The notes: generated from the letters alone by a model not told the origin. A stretch of DNA of 64,000 nt from Phycisphaeraceae bacterium (GCA_019636845.1 JAHBWV010000001.1:310001-374000), one strand, 5' to 3'. Positions 15,799 to 24,967 are shown, numbered from the stretch's first letter. Numbers and translations are program-made.

Positions 15799-17081
15799 GC
15801 TGCGTTCGGCGTGTGTGCCGCCTCATGGAGCGTGACGAGCACGCGTTCGATGCTTCGTCCTGCCATGGATTCGACGCGGAGGGAGAGACGCCCGATGTGG
15901 ACCAGGTCGCCAGCGGCGGGGAGGCGCCCGAGCCCGACGAGCACGAGCCCGGCCACGGTGCTGGCTCGGCGATCGATGGCCTTTGCACCCGCGCCTGCGC
16001 CGAAGAGCTCGGCCCAGTCGTGCACGGGTAGGCGTCCGGAGACGATCCACTGGTTGGGGCCGAGGCGTTCGATGCGCTCGTGATCGTGCGCCGCGTCGCC
16101 GATGGGCGCGAAGCCGAGAGCTCTGACGATATCGTCGAGACTGACGATGCCGGTGACGGCTCCGCCCTCGTCGACGCAGATCGCGGTGTCTGTCTTCTGG
16201 TCGCGGAGGAAGCCGAGGAGGCCGTCGAGCCGGGAGCGGTCGGGGACGAAAGCGGGGCGGGCCGCGAGGGATCGCACGTTGATGGGGCGTCCGGGGCGCG
16301 TCGCGATGAGCCCGAGCGCCTCGCGCACCTTGATGAGGCCGGTCACGCCCGCATCGAGAGAGCCGGCGCAGACAGCGAGTGTGGTGCGTGTGGTGGAACG
16401 GGCCGCTTCAAGGATCGCATCGCTGTCGGCATTCTCCGTCACCCAAGCCATGTCGTTGCGGGGCGTCATGACGTCGCGCACACGCAGCTGGTTCAGCCCG
16501 ACGACGTCGCCGAGCAGCCGGTGGTCGTCACGCTCAATGAGCCCTTCCGCACTCGCCGCTTCGAGCAGGGCCTCAAGCTCTTCAGAGCGAAGCGCGGGAG
16601 GTTTCTCTCTTGGGATGAGCACGCGTGCGAGCGGACCGACGAGACCGGAGTCGAGCGCGATCCGCAGAGGTCGTAACAGGTGCGAGGTGCCGAGCAGCAC
16701 CGGAGAGAGGACGGCCGTGAACGCGACGCGATGGGCATTTGCGAGGAGTTTCGGCACAACCTCGCCGAAGAGGATGACCGCGAGCAGGGATGCGAGTGCG
16801 ATGCCGGCGGCGGCGGCGGCGGATTCGCTCCGTGCCGAGAGCAGTGAGGAAAGAACGAAGAAAGCGATGTTGACGGTGGTGTTGAGAACGAGGATCGTGA
16901 TGAGTGCGCCGCGCGGGCTTGCCATGAGAGCCGTTGCCGCTCTGAACGCGGCGGGGTGGTGGCGTTCGAGGGCGGTGCGGTTCGCCTGGGTGAGACCGAA
17001 GAGCGCGGTCTCTGTGGCTGAGCACGCCGCGGAGAAGAGAAGGAGTACGAGCATGAACGCGATGATGAGGAGTTCAACCAA
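15795..17081 (-). CDS. CNNM/CBS/CorC_HlyC membrane protein, first copy
   Basis: 428 residues from a TTG at 17079-17081, chosen because AAGGAG lies 7 nt upstream; a GTG at 17129 adds an Arg-rich 16-residue leader without a ribosome-binding site. Residues 1-190 are the CNNM domain (S-A-A-C-S-A-T-E-T-A-L-F-G, L-N-T-T-V-N-I, F-G-E-V-V-P-K-L). Two CBS motifs follow (V-R-D-V-M-T-P-R-N-D and V-T-G-I-V-S-L-D-D-I-V-R-A-L) and the C-terminus is the CorC_HlyC transporter-associated domain (V-S-G-R-L-P-V-H-D-W, A-G-L-V-L-V-G-L-G). Likely divalent-cation export. Downstream neighbour is a shorter paralogue overlapping by 4 nt. Confidence 0.92.
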   Translation of the reverse strand: MVELLIIAFMLVLLLFSAACSATETALFGLTQANRTALERHHPAAFRAATALMASPRGALITILVLNTTVNIAFFVLSSLLSARSESAAAAAGIALASLLAVILFGEVVPKLLANAHRVAFTAVLSPVLLGTSHLLRPLRIALDSGLVGPLARVLIPREKPPALRSEELEALLEAASAEGLIERDDHRLLGDVVGLNQLRVRDVMTPRNDMAWVTENADSDAILEAARSTTRTTLAVCAGSLDAGVTGLIKVREALGLIATRPGRPINVRSLAARPAFVPDRSRLDGLLGFLRDQKTDTAICVDEGGAVTGIVSLDDIVRALGFAPIGDAAHDHERIERLGPNQWIVSGRLPVHDWAELFGAGAGAKAIDRRASTVAGLVLVGLGRLPAAGDLVHIGRLSLRVESMAGRSIERVLVTLHEAAHTPNAA

Positions 17082-17135
17082 GCGGTTGCTCCTTCGTGAT
17101 CTGCGTGGGCCAAGTCGTTGGGTGGGCACGGTGCG

Positions 17136-17702
17136 TCATTCGGCGAAGTCCGCGACGGAGGGGTCGTAGGCCGGATCAAGTTGCTCGATCAGCCGCTCGA
17201 TGTAGCGCCAGGCGTTCAGTTCGACGCGGATACGACGGAGGGTCTCTGCAGACGGTACGGGACCCGTGCTGCTGAACAAATCGGTCACGCGGGCGATGCA
17301 GGCATCGCGGCGTGAGGCGGCGTCGGCTTCGGCGGCGTGGCGTTGGGCTGGATCCTTCGATGCGAGGGCGGATTCGACGCCTTCGCGGAGCTCCATGATC
17401 GCCAGCAGGAAGCCGTCGGGGAGGGATCGATCTTCTTCCTTTGATGCCCCGCCGAGCCGCTTGAGGAGCGCGTTGGCCAGTCGCTCGGGGTCTTCGAGTG
17501 TCCGCTTTGCGGCGTTCAGCGCGGCGGCGGATCGTGAGATGTCATCCTCGGGCTGTGTGTGGTGTTCGCTGTTGCTCTCGTCACGCCTCGCGTGTGAGTC
17601 GGGGTGGATGGAGGCGACGCGTGCGAGATGGGCCCGCCGGATGGTCTTCGCGTCAAGATCGAAGCGAGGCGGGAGTCCGAGGATGTCGAACGGGTCCGGC
17701 AT
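17136..17702 (-). CDS. HscB-like J-domain co-chaperone
   Basis: 188 residues from the ATG at 17700-17702; upstream codons belong to the intergenic region. The N-terminal J-domain reads D-P-F-D-I-L-G-L-P, L-A-R-V-A-S-I-H-P-D-S with the H-P-D tripeptide that stimulates Hsp70. The C-terminal half resembles the HscB helical domain (L-E-D-P-E-R-L-A-N-A-L-L-K, D-G-F-L-L-A-I-M-E-L-R-E, R-I-R-V-E-L-N-A-W-R-Y-I-E-R-L). HscB delivers the Fe-S scaffold IscU to HscA. No isc genes are visible in this window, so the Fe-S role here is by family only. The four zinc cysteines found in some HscB are absent. Confidence 0.8.
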   Translation of the reverse strand: MPDPFDILGLPPRFDLDAKTIRRAHLARVASIHPDSHARRDESNSEHHTQPEDDISRSAAALNAAKRTLEDPERLANALLKRLGGASKEEDRSLPDGFLLAIMELREGVESALASKDPAQRHAAEADAASRRDACIARVTDLFSSTGPVPSAETLRRIRVELNAWRYIERLIEQLDPAYDPSVADFAE

Positions 17703-17776
17703 TCTGTGGATCTTAGATCGGTTTCGATCGATTTGCGGCGTCCTGGGTCGGTCGTGCGGCGTCGAGGCGGGGGCTC

Positions 17777-18271
17777 TCAGAGTCGAAGCTGCCAGAAAAT
17801 GACGTCGTGCCAGCGGTCGAACTTTCGGCCGCACTCGGTGAAGATGCCGACGCGTTGGAATCCCACGGATTCGTGCAGCCGGATCGATGCGTCGTTGGGG
17901 AGTGTCGCGCCTGCCACGAGAAGGTGGAAGCCGGCATCACTGGCTCTTCGGATCAGTTCGAGGTAAAGCGAGCGTCCGACGCCGCGGCCCTGTGCGTGGT
18001 GCGAGACGTAGATTCCGGTTTCGGCAGTGAGGGCGTAGGCGTCGCGGGTGCGCCACCGGCAGCACTTCGCGTAGCCGGCGAACGAGCCGTCGATCTCTGC
18101 GGCGACCCAGGGGTATCGGCTTTGGTCTTCGATCCACGAAGTGCGAAACTGGTCGGGCGTCTCGGGCTGCAAGGCGAAGTGAACGGCGGTCTGCTCGATG
18201 TAGTGGTTGACCAGCTCGCATGCGGGCGCGACGTCGCGATCATCGAACGCTCGAACGGTAAGTGTGCTCAT
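17777..18271 (-). CDS. GNAT N-acetyltransferase, phosphinothricin-acetyltransferase type
   Basis: 164 residues. GNAT fold with the start L-T-V-R-A-F-D-D-R-D, V-N-H-Y-I-E-Q-T-A-V-H-F, then the strand before the acetyl-CoA loop G-I-Y-V-S-H-H-A-Q-G-R-G-V-G-R-S-L-Y (Q-x-x-G-x-G pyrophosphate loop), and the end S-I-R-L-H-E-S-V-G-F-Q-R-V-G. This arrangement is that of the PAT/YncA group, which acetylate small amines such as methionine derivatives. The physiological substrate is open. It lies 26 bp after yifB and 74 bp before the HscB-like gene, in the same direction. Confidence 0.88.
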   Translation of the reverse strand: MSTLTVRAFDDRDVAPACELVNHYIEQTAVHFALQPETPDQFRTSWIEDQSRYPWVAAEIDGSFAGYAKCCRWRTRDAYALTAETGIYVSHHAQGRGVGRSLYLELIRRASDAGFHLLVAGATLPNDASIRLHESVGFQRVGIFTECGRKFDRWHDVIFWQLRL

Positions 18272-18297
18272 GTATGGCTCATACGCGGGTCGGGCGC

Positions 18298-19887
18298 TCA
18301 GACCTTTCGGTCGAGCAGGCGGTAGCTCACCGCCTCGGAGACGTGATCGGGCAGGAGGGTATCAGCAGCGACGAGATCGGCGATGGTGCGAGCCACGCGC
18401 CGGATCTTGTCGTACGCGCGGGCCGAGAGCCCGAGTTCGGTCATCGCAGTGCCGAGCAGCGTGAGTGCTTCCGGAGTCATAGGGGCGAGTTGGTCGAGCA
18501 TCTTCCCGCTGAGGCGTGAGTTGGGTGTGAGCGGTCCCTGGCGAGCGATCTGGCGGTCTCTGGCTCGCTCGGCCTGCTCACGCATCTCTGTGGTTCCGGT
18601 TCCCTTCGGCCCACCTCGGATTCCTCCGGAGAGTTGTTCCCACTTGACGGCGGGGGCTTCGACGTGGATGTCGATGCGGTCCATGAGGGGGCCGGAGATG
18701 CGTGCGAGGTAACGTTCCATCTCCCAGTGACCGACTTTGCCGACGGGCATGTCACCTTTGGGTGTGGGGTTCATGGCGGCGACGAGCATGAAACTGGCGG
18801 GGAAACGCATCGCGCCGTGTGAGCGAGCGATCGTGACCACATGGTCTTCGAGGGGTTGGCGGAGCGTTTCGAGAACGGGGCGAGGAAACTCGGGGAGTTC
18901 ATCGAGGAAGAGCACGCCGCGATGAGCGAGAGAGATCTCGCCCGGTCGTGGGATCGCGCCTCCACCGACGATCGCGGGCGAGGATGCGGTGTGGTGGGGG
19001 CAGCGGACGGGGCGGATGGAGACGAGTCCTTCCGGGCCGGACGCCTCGTGCAGCTTTCCGGCGGCGGAGTAGATGCGCGTGATCTCAAGTGCTTCTTCGG
19101 GCGTGAGGGCGGGGAGGACGCCGGGGAGCGCCTTGGCCATCATGGTCTTGCCGGTGCCGGCGGGGCCGAGCATCAAGAGGTTGTGCGAGCCGCTCGCGGC
19201 AACAACGATGGCACGCTTCACGGATTCCTGGCCTCGGACTTCGGAGAAATCGATGGGCGCGGCGGCGGAGCGGAGGAGCGTCGAGATATCGACGCGTGGT
19301 GTGGGGTCGAGTTCGATGGCGCCGGTGATGAGTCCCACGACTTCGGCAAGCGTTCGCACGCCATAGACGTCGATGTCGGGGACGAGCGCGGCCTCGCGTG
19401 CGTTCTCTGCGGGGACGATCACGGAGCGCATGCCCTTGGACTTGGCGAGTGCGGAGAGGGCGATCCCGCCCCGGATCGAGCGGACGCGTCCGTCGAGCGC
19501 GAGCTCGCCCGCGATGAGCGTGGTACGAAGGTCGAGGCCCTCTTCACGGCTGGACGTGGCGGTTGTTGTGCCTGCGAGGGCGGCGCGCGGAGCGGTGCGG
19601 ATGACGCCCTGTGCCGCGAGAAGGCCGATGGCCATGGGCAGGTCGTAGACGGGTCCTTCTTTGCGGACATCGGCGGGCGCAAGATTGATGAGAACTTTCT
19701 GGCTCTGGGTGAAGTATCCCGAATTGGCCATCGCAGCGCGGACGCGTTCGGTGGCTTCTTTCACCGCCATGTCGGGGAGGCCGACAACGGTTGTGCGCGC
19801 TTCCTCGGCGTCTTCGACGTGGACCTCAACCTCGCACGAGAGTGCGTCGATTCCTTGCAGCAGATAGGATTGGACTCTGGCCAGCAT
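18298..19887 (-). CDS. YifB/ComM-type Mg-chelatase-like AAA ATPase
   Basis: 529 residues, normal for the family. Residues 20-190 are the Lon-protease-like substrate fold (V-V-G-L-P-D-M-A-V-K-E-A, I-N-L-A-P-A-D-V-R-K-E-G). The AAA core carries Walker A G-P-A-G-T-G-K-T at 241-248, F-L-D-E-L-P-E-F as Walker B, and the H-R-G-V-L-F segment; R-I-S-G-P-L-M-D-R-I-D-I-H follows. ComM helps branch migration during integration of transforming DNA. Odd: the cysteine cluster normally after M-N-P (C-P-C-G-Y...) is replaced here by T-P-K-G-D. dprA, another transformation-related gene, lies further along at 52140. Confidence 0.92.
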   Translation of the reverse strand: MLARVQSYLLQGIDALSCEVEVHVEDAEEARTTVVGLPDMAVKEATERVRAAMANSGYFTQSQKVLINLAPADVRKEGPVYDLPMAIGLLAAQGVIRTAPRAALAGTTTATSSREEGLDLRTTLIAGELALDGRVRSIRGGIALSALAKSKGMRSVIVPAENAREAALVPDIDVYGVRTLAEVVGLITGAIELDPTPRVDISTLLRSAAAPIDFSEVRGQESVKRAIVVAASGSHNLLMLGPAGTGKTMMAKALPGVLPALTPEEALEITRIYSAAGKLHEASGPEGLVSIRPVRCPHHTASSPAIVGGGAIPRPGEISLAHRGVLFLDELPEFPRPVLETLRQPLEDHVVTIARSHGAMRFPASFMLVAAMNPTPKGDMPVGKVGHWEMERYLARISGPLMDRIDIHVEAPAVKWEQLSGGIRGGPKGTGTTEMREQAERARDRQIARQGPLTPNSRLSGKMLDQLAPMTPEALTLLGTAMTELGLSARAYDKIRRVARTIADLVAADTLLPDHVSEAVSYRLLDRKV

Positions 19888-19986
19888 CGCTACAGCGTAC
19901 CGAACGGGATGCGAGCGGGCGCGGACGACGGTTCGGTTTCCAGAGTCGCGGGGCGCACCCCCAAAAGAGCCACGGAGGGCAGAGCA

Positions 19987-21702
19987 ATGGCGGCATCGAC
20001 GCGCGGTGGATCTTCTTCACTCGCTGCTTCAAACGCATTGCAGGACAAGCACTTGCAGCGTGTGGTCGGGCGTTCTTGGATCGCCGGCCACCTGTCGGAG
20101 GGTGGGGCGGACGCGGATCCGTACCCGTTTGTGGCGTCCATTCCCCCGGGGGGCGATGCCATTCCAGTGGCCTTTCATCCTGCATCGGGCGAGGAGATTG
20201 ACCGGGCGGCACAGGCCGCGTGGAGGGCGTTTCACGCCTGTGGAGCCCGATCGCGAGAGGACCGTGCGGCACTGCTCGAGCGGATCGCGTCGAACATCGA
20301 GGCGCTTGGTGATGATCTGGTTGCGTGGGCGTGCGCAGAGACCGGGCTGCATGCGGCTCGCATCCGGGCGGAGCGAGATCGCACGACCTACACACTGCGT
20401 TTGTTCGCGCAGACGGTGCGGGATGGGAGCTGGGTGCGTGCGGCGATCGACCTCGGAGAGCCGGGACGCAAGCCCCTCCCGAAGCCGGATCTGCGACGGA
20501 TGCTGCGTCCGCTCGGGCCGGTTGCGGTATTTGGTGCGGGGAACTTCCCGCTCGCATACTCGGTTGCGGGGGGCGACACGGCCTCTGCGCTCGCATCCGG
20601 GTGTCCGGTCGTTGTGAAGGGTCACCCCGGGCATCCCGGAACCGGCGAGCTTGTGGCCGAGGCGATCACGAAGTCTGTTGCGGAAGTGGGGCTTGATCCG
20701 GGGACGTTCTCCTATCTGCACGCGGGCGGCCCGCGCGAAATGGAGATTGGCGCGACGCTTGTGAAGCATCCGTGCATTCGCGCGGTCGGGTTTACCGGCT
20801 CGGTCGAAGGAGGAACGGCGATCGCGAGAATTGCTTCCGAGCGTCCCGATCCGATCCCGGTGTTCGCGGAGATGGGCTCGACGAATCCTGTCTTTGTCCT
20901 GCCTCATGCGGCTCGCGCGGGGGCGGAGGGAATCGCGGAGAAGCTTGCGGCCTCGATCACGGCCTCGAACGGTCAGATGTGCACCTGTCCCGGGCTGGTC
21001 TTCATGCTCAAAGGAGAAGAGTCCGAGTCTCTGCTGCGTCACATGGCATCGTTGCTTGAAGCCACACCTCAGCAGCCGATGCTGAACCGGCGCACGATGG
21101 AGACCCTCGCGCGGCGCGTTGTCGAGGTGACTCGGACACGGGGCGTCGAGACGCGAGTCGGCAGAGGGCTCGTCAGCGATCCGAGTTCGCGTGCGATTGC
21201 GTCGGGGCCGGGGCTCTTCCGGGCCACGCTGGCGACATTCCGGGCTGAGCGGACGCTGCACAAAGAGTGCTTCGGACCGGTTGCGAGTGCGATTGTGTGC
21301 GAGTCGGAGCAGGAGATGCTCGAGGGCGCTTCGTTGATCCAGGGCTCGCTCACGGGATCGATCTTCGCGTCGGCGATGGACGCGACGCTCGCAGCCAGGG
21401 TGCAGGGGATTCTCGAGCAGCGCGTGGGGCGTCTGATCTTCAACGGTGTGCCGACGGGTGTGGAGGTGTGCCACGCCATGACGCACGGCGGGCCGTTCCC
21501 CGCGACGAACCAGCAGCACACGACTGCTGTTGGGCCGCTGGCGATCGAGCGTTGGTGCCGCCCGGTGTCGTATCAGAATGCGCCCGAGCAGTTTCTGGCG
21601 AGCGAGTTGCGTAACGAGAACCCGCTGGGGATCGAGCGCACCGTGAACGGGATCCGCACGAAGGAGCCGATTCGTGCTGGTGCTGCTCGCGATGAGTCGT
21701 GA
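19987..21702 (+). CDS. Aldehyde dehydrogenase, alpha-ketoglutaric-semialdehyde dehydrogenase-like
   Basis: 571 residues from the ATG at 19987, preceded by ggagggcag; the long open frame upstream is antisense to yifB and not coding. Motifs: G-P-V-A-V-F-G-A-G-N-F-P-L-A-Y-S, C-P-V-V-V-K-G-H-P-G-H, the glycine motif F-T-G-S-V-E-G-G, general base Glu295 in F-A-E-M-G-S-T-N-P, and catalytic Cys332 in N-G-Q-M-C. The F-T-G-S and V-K-G-H-P-H-P-like segments place it in the NADP-linked group that includes 2,5-dioxovalerate dehydrogenase of sugar-acid degradation. No sugar-acid pathway genes are nearby, so the substrate is open. It converges on gltX with 4 bp between stops. Confidence 0.92.
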   Translation: MAASTRGGSSSLAASNALQDKHLQRVVGRSWIAGHLSEGGADADPYPFVASIPPGGDAIPVAFHPASGEEIDRAAQAAWRAFHACGARSREDRAALLERIASNIEALGDDLVAWACAETGLHAARIRAERDRTTYTLRLFAQTVRDGSWVRAAIDLGEPGRKPLPKPDLRRMLRPLGPVAVFGAGNFPLAYSVAGGDTASALASGCPVVVKGHPGHPGTGELVAEAITKSVAEVGLDPGTFSYLHAGGPREMEIGATLVKHPCIRAVGFTGSVEGGTAIARIASERPDPIPVFAEMGSTNPVFVLPHAARAGAEGIAEKLAASITASNGQMCTCPGLVFMLKGEESESLLRHMASLLEATPQQPMLNRRTMETLARRVVEVTRTRGVETRVGRGLVSDPSSRAIASGPGLFRATLATFRAERTLHKECFGPVASAIVCESEQEMLEGASLIQGSLTGSIFASAMDATLAARVQGILEQRVGRLIFNGVPTGVEVCHAMTHGGPFPATNQQHTTAVGPLAIERWCRPVSYQNAPEQFLASELRNENPLGIERTVNGIRTKEPIRAGAARDES

Positions 21703-21706
21703 CTGG

Positions 21707-23473
21707 CTACGCCTGAGCGTCGATGCAGCGACGGATACGAGCGAGCGAGCTGTCGCGACCGAGGATCGCGAGGGTCGCGCCGAGCGGGGGTGAGACGGCC
21801 GCGCCAGTAACCGCGACGCGGAGGGGCTGCGCGATCTTGCCCATGCCCAGACCGGTTTGCGTGGCGTGGGCGTCGAGGAGCGCGTCGATGGATGCGACAT
21901 CGAAGGCGGGGAGGGCCTGGAGTTTCGGCGCGAGCGCGCGGAGCGTCTCGAAACCCGCGCCGTCGTCGGCCTTCAGGTGTTTCTCGACATCCTTGGCGTT
22001 GAACGCATAGGCACCATCATCGATCATGGCGAAGGAGACGAGGGAGCGGACGTCTTTCAGCGTGCGGCAACGGCCCTTGATCGCGCCGACAACGAGGCGA
22101 AGGCGCGAAACGCCGACGCGGCCGAGGGTTTCACGGTCGTCGCGTGTGGCCCAGATCTCCCAGCGAGAGAGGAACTGGTCGTCTGTGAGTTTGGCGATGG
22201 CGTCCTGGTTGAAGGCGATGAGCTTGGCGCGATCGAACTTTGAGGCGCTCTTGCCGACGCGATCAAACGAGAACTTTTCGACGAGATAGGCGGTGTCGAA
22301 GCGCTCCAGATCCTTGCCGTCGGGGCCTTTCTCGCCGGGGTTCCAGCCCAGGAGCGCGATGTAGTTGAGGACTGCCTCCGGTAGATAGCCGCTGCGGCGG
22401 AAGTCATCCACGGCAATCTCGGGGAGTTCGACTCCGATCGCGGTGGCGAGGTCCTCGAGGGCGTGGGTTTCGAGCTGGCGGGTCTTGTCGCCGAGCCACT
22501 GCTCGAAATCGCCGGGCGGGAGAGCGTCGAAGTGGGGGAGCGGCTTCGTGCCAGCCTTCGCGCTGACATCGGTGACGGCTTTGATGTTCAGTTCGCGGCA
22601 CTTCGCCCGTGCCGCCTTGTCGCGGTCGCGCTTGGACATCTTGCTGTTGTCCTGGTTGGCGATCACGGTCAGGTGCGCGAACTTGGGGATGCGGAAGGGC
22701 TGGTTGGTCGTCTGGTTGACGAGGGCCTTCATAAGCGCGATGTGGCGGGGCGTGTTATTGAGGTGTTCCTGGCCGCGCATGATGTGGGTCGTGCCCATGA
22801 GCTCATCATCGATCACGACTGCGAAGTGGTAGGTCGGGAAGCCGTCTGCCTTGCGGATCACGAAATCGTCGAGCTCGTCGGCGCTGACGGTGATCTCGCC
22901 GAGCACCTCATCCGTGAAGCTGATCGGGGTGCCGGGCATCTTGAAGCGGATGGGGCAGGGCTCGCCCGCGTTCATGCGAGAGAGCACCGCGTCTCGGTTG
23001 TAGTCGGCAGCGCGGCGGTAGACAAAGGTGCGCTTCTCCTTCTCGGCGAGCTGTCGCCTGACGGTGAGCTCCTCGGGCGTATCGAAGGCGGGGTAGGCCA
23101 GATCGCGCTCGACGAGCCAGTTGATGTAGGTGTCGTAGATGTCACGCCGCTCGGACTGGTAGAAGGAGCCGATCTCGCGCGGATTGCCGCCGAGCGTGGT
23201 GGGGGGGGTGTTGACGGTGCCGTCGGCGTTCTCGCGTTTGAAAACGGGGCCCTCATCCCAGTCGATGCCCAGCCATGCGAGGTCTTCCAGGATTCCCCGG
23301 CTGGCGGCTTCGCTGGAGCGTTTCTGGTCGGTGTCCTCGATGCGGAGGAGGAAGGAGCCGTTGTGGCGTTTGGCGTAGGCCCAGCAGAACAGGGCGGTGC
23401 GTGCCCCGCCGATGTGGAGGTGTCCGGTCGGGGAGGGTGCGAAGCGGGTGATGACTGGGGGAGAGGATGGCAT
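21707..23473 (-). CDS. gltX: Glutamyl-tRNA synthetase with an insertion after the KMSKR loop
   Basis: 588 residues, longer than the usual 470-500. Start ATG at 23471-23473; the open frame further upstream is not coding. Class I motifs: A-P-S-P-T-G-H-L-H-I-G-G (residues 12-23) and S-K-M-S-K-R (277-282). Catalytic-core segments D-F-V-I-R-K-A-D-G-F-P-T-Y-H and M-R-G-Q-E-H-L-N-N-T-P are intact. Odd: about 70 residues rich in Lys/Ala/Leu (about 283-360) separate the KMSKR loop from F-R-R-S-G-Y-L-P-E-A-V-L-N-Y, which normally follow it closely. The enzyme charges tRNA-Glu and possibly tRNA-Gln; no gatCAB in view. Only one glutamyl-type synthetase is visible in this window. Confidence 0.95.
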   Translation of the reverse strand: MPSSPPVITRFAPSPTGHLHIGGARTALFCWAYAKRHNGSFLLRIEDTDQKRSSEAASRGILEDLAWLGIDWDEGPVFKRENADGTVNTPPTTLGGNPREIGSFYQSERRDIYDTYINWLVERDLAYPAFDTPEELTVRRQLAEKEKRTFVYRRAADYNRDAVLSRMNAGEPCPIRFKMPGTPISFTDEVLGEITVSADELDDFVIRKADGFPTYHFAVVIDDELMGTTHIMRGQEHLNNTPRHIALMKALVNQTTNQPFRIPKFAHLTVIANQDNSKMSKRDRDKAARAKCRELNIKAVTDVSAKAGTKPLPHFDALPPGDFEQWLGDKTRQLETHALEDLATAIGVELPEIAVDDFRRSGYLPEAVLNYIALLGWNPGEKGPDGKDLERFDTAYLVEKFSFDRVGKSASKFDRAKLIAFNQDAIAKLTDDQFLSRWEIWATRDDRETLGRVGVSRLRLVVGAIKGRCRTLKDVRSLVSFAMIDDGAYAFNAKDVEKHLKADDGAGFETLRALAPKLQALPAFDVASIDALLDAHATQTGLGMGKIAQPLRVAVTGAAVSPPLGATLAILGRDSSLARIRRCIDAQA

Positions 23474-23519
23474 GGGGAGGAAGGGTAGGGAGAGGGCATG
23501 AAGGCAAGTAGTCACGAAG

Positions 23520-24542
23520 TCAGCGGTGGGCGCCGCCCTGTGCTGGGGTGTGCGCGGCGGAAGAAGCGTGCGTGGCGGGCGCGGCCCGATCAACATCCAC
23601 ACGGAAGGGCGAATCTGGGTGCATCCAGAGTTCGTCGCGGAGATGGGGCCACGAGGGCTCATGCAGTGCGAGTCGCGCGGGACGGAATCGTCGGGGCGCG
23701 ATCGTGCGAAGGTCGAACGTCCATCCATGGCATCCCGCGTGTTCGAGCGCGTGGCGAGTCTCCGCGGCGTTCGTCCCGTTCATTCGAAGAGCGGCGGGGT
23801 TGATCTCGGTGACGATCAGGGGCTTGAGCTCTTTATTGAAATCGACGAGTGAGGTCAGGATCGCGCGTTCTGCGCCCTCGACATCGATCTTCAGGAAGAT
23901 GCGTCGGTTCGGGCCTGCCCAGGCGGGGGCGTCGTGTGCTGCAGGGCGCACGGGGACGGTGTGGGTTCTGGTGACGCGTTCGGCGAGGTGGGGCAGGGGT
24001 GTGCCGATCGTCCCGCTCCCGGTGTTCTTTCCGATGACACTGAGCATGAGCGTGTCTTCGCGCGCTGCGAGCGCGTATGGGTGGAGCGTGATGTTGCGGA
24101 AGGAGCTTGAATCGACGTGGTGTTCCAGTCGCGCGAAGACGTCGGGGTTGGGCTCGTAGGCATGGACCGAGCCGCGGGGGCCGACCAGGCGTGCGGCGTG
24201 CAGCGAGACCAGCCCGAGGTTTGCACCGATGTCGACAAAGGTGTCACCGGGCTTCAGTACGCTGTTCATGAGGAGAAGGAGCGGCAGTTCGTGGTATCGA
24301 CCGAGGAACCAGGCGCTGCGTTCCCAGTGCTCGGCGAGATCGAGTTCAACGGTCGCGCGGCACCAACGCAGGCGGACCGGTCTGCGCGGGGCATCACTCC
24401 AGCGGGCATCATCGAAGACGCCGGCGCGGACCATGACACGGCGCGCACCGGGCACGCCGCGGCGGGCGAGCACGGACGCCAGATGCTGGATCGGGGTGAG
24501 ATGGAACTGGCGCGTGGACATGCGTGGCGTGCGCGGTTTCAA
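23520..24542 (-). CDS. FkbM-family methyltransferase
   Basis: 340 residues from a TTG at 24540-24542, 12 nt after a ggaggag; an ATG 21 nt further in (24521) is the alternative. The SAM-binding motif is T-F-V-D-I-G-A-N-L-G-L-V-S near residue 105, followed by V-H-A-Y-E-P-N-P-D-V-F. The FkbM hallmark F-L-K-I-D-V-E-G-A-E lies near residue 220, then L-I-V-T-E-I. Family members O-methylate sugars and other cell-surface metabolites. The N-terminal 90 residues and the His/Pro/Ala-rich tail are outside the domain. No glycosyltransferases are adjacent, so the target is unknown. Confidence 0.9.
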   Translation of the reverse strand: MKPRTPRMSTRQFHLTPIQHLASVLARRGVPGARRVMVRAGVFDDARWSDAPRRPVRLRWCRATVELDLAEHWERSAWFLGRYHELPLLLLMNSVLKPGDTFVDIGANLGLVSLHAARLVGPRGSVHAYEPNPDVFARLEHHVDSSSFRNITLHPYALAAREDTLMLSVIGKNTGSGTIGTPLPHLAERVTRTHTVPVRPAAHDAPAWAGPNRRIFLKIDVEGAERAILTSLVDFNKELKPLIVTEINPAALRMNGTNAAETRHALEHAGCHGWTFDLRTIAPRRFRPARLALHEPSWPHLRDELWMHPDSPFRVDVDRAAPATHASSAAHTPAQGGAHR

Positions 24543-24967
24543 TGCTCTGTGAGTCTCCTCCGACGAGACGGTCGCGGTGTTGGGATGAGTGAGGGGAACG
24601 CTGTCGTGAGCGTCATAGGGTATTCGTGTGTGATGGAGTCCACGTGCGGAGACGACCGACGTTCACGTGTCCGCGAGTCTCGTGCCTCTTGATCGGAGGT
24701 CAATGAGATCGACGAGCTGAGCGTTCTCAGGTAGATTCGTTGATCCGGCGAGAGCGCAACGCGTGCGCATTCGTGTCGTGGTTGGTGCAATCAGATATCC
24801 AACGGCGGCGGTATCTCTTGCCTCGAAGCGCGAGTCGGACAGGGTTTGCTTGATATCGTCTTGCATGGAGGGTGTCGATCAGGTAGTTTATTGGCTCGGG
24901 AGCGACGTGGGCGTGTGCTCGCGGCTCCTTGTGTGCGCAACCATCTGTTGAATGCTGGAGCGTCAAG
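24543..24967. other. Divergent intergenic region, AT-richer than neighbours
   Basis: 425 bp between the FkbM gene (leftward) and the Kazal-like gene (rightward). No open frame with family features. A possible weak promoter for the rightward gene is ttgcat (24861-24866) and tagttt (24884-24889) with a 17-nt spacer; this is a pattern match only. Confidence 0.4.

Noticed and set aside
18841..19986. Long rightward open frame upstream of the aldehyde dehydrogenase start
   Set aside because: It is antisense to yifB, ignores codon structure of yifB, and the dehydrogenase has its own ggagggcag site and domain start at 19987.
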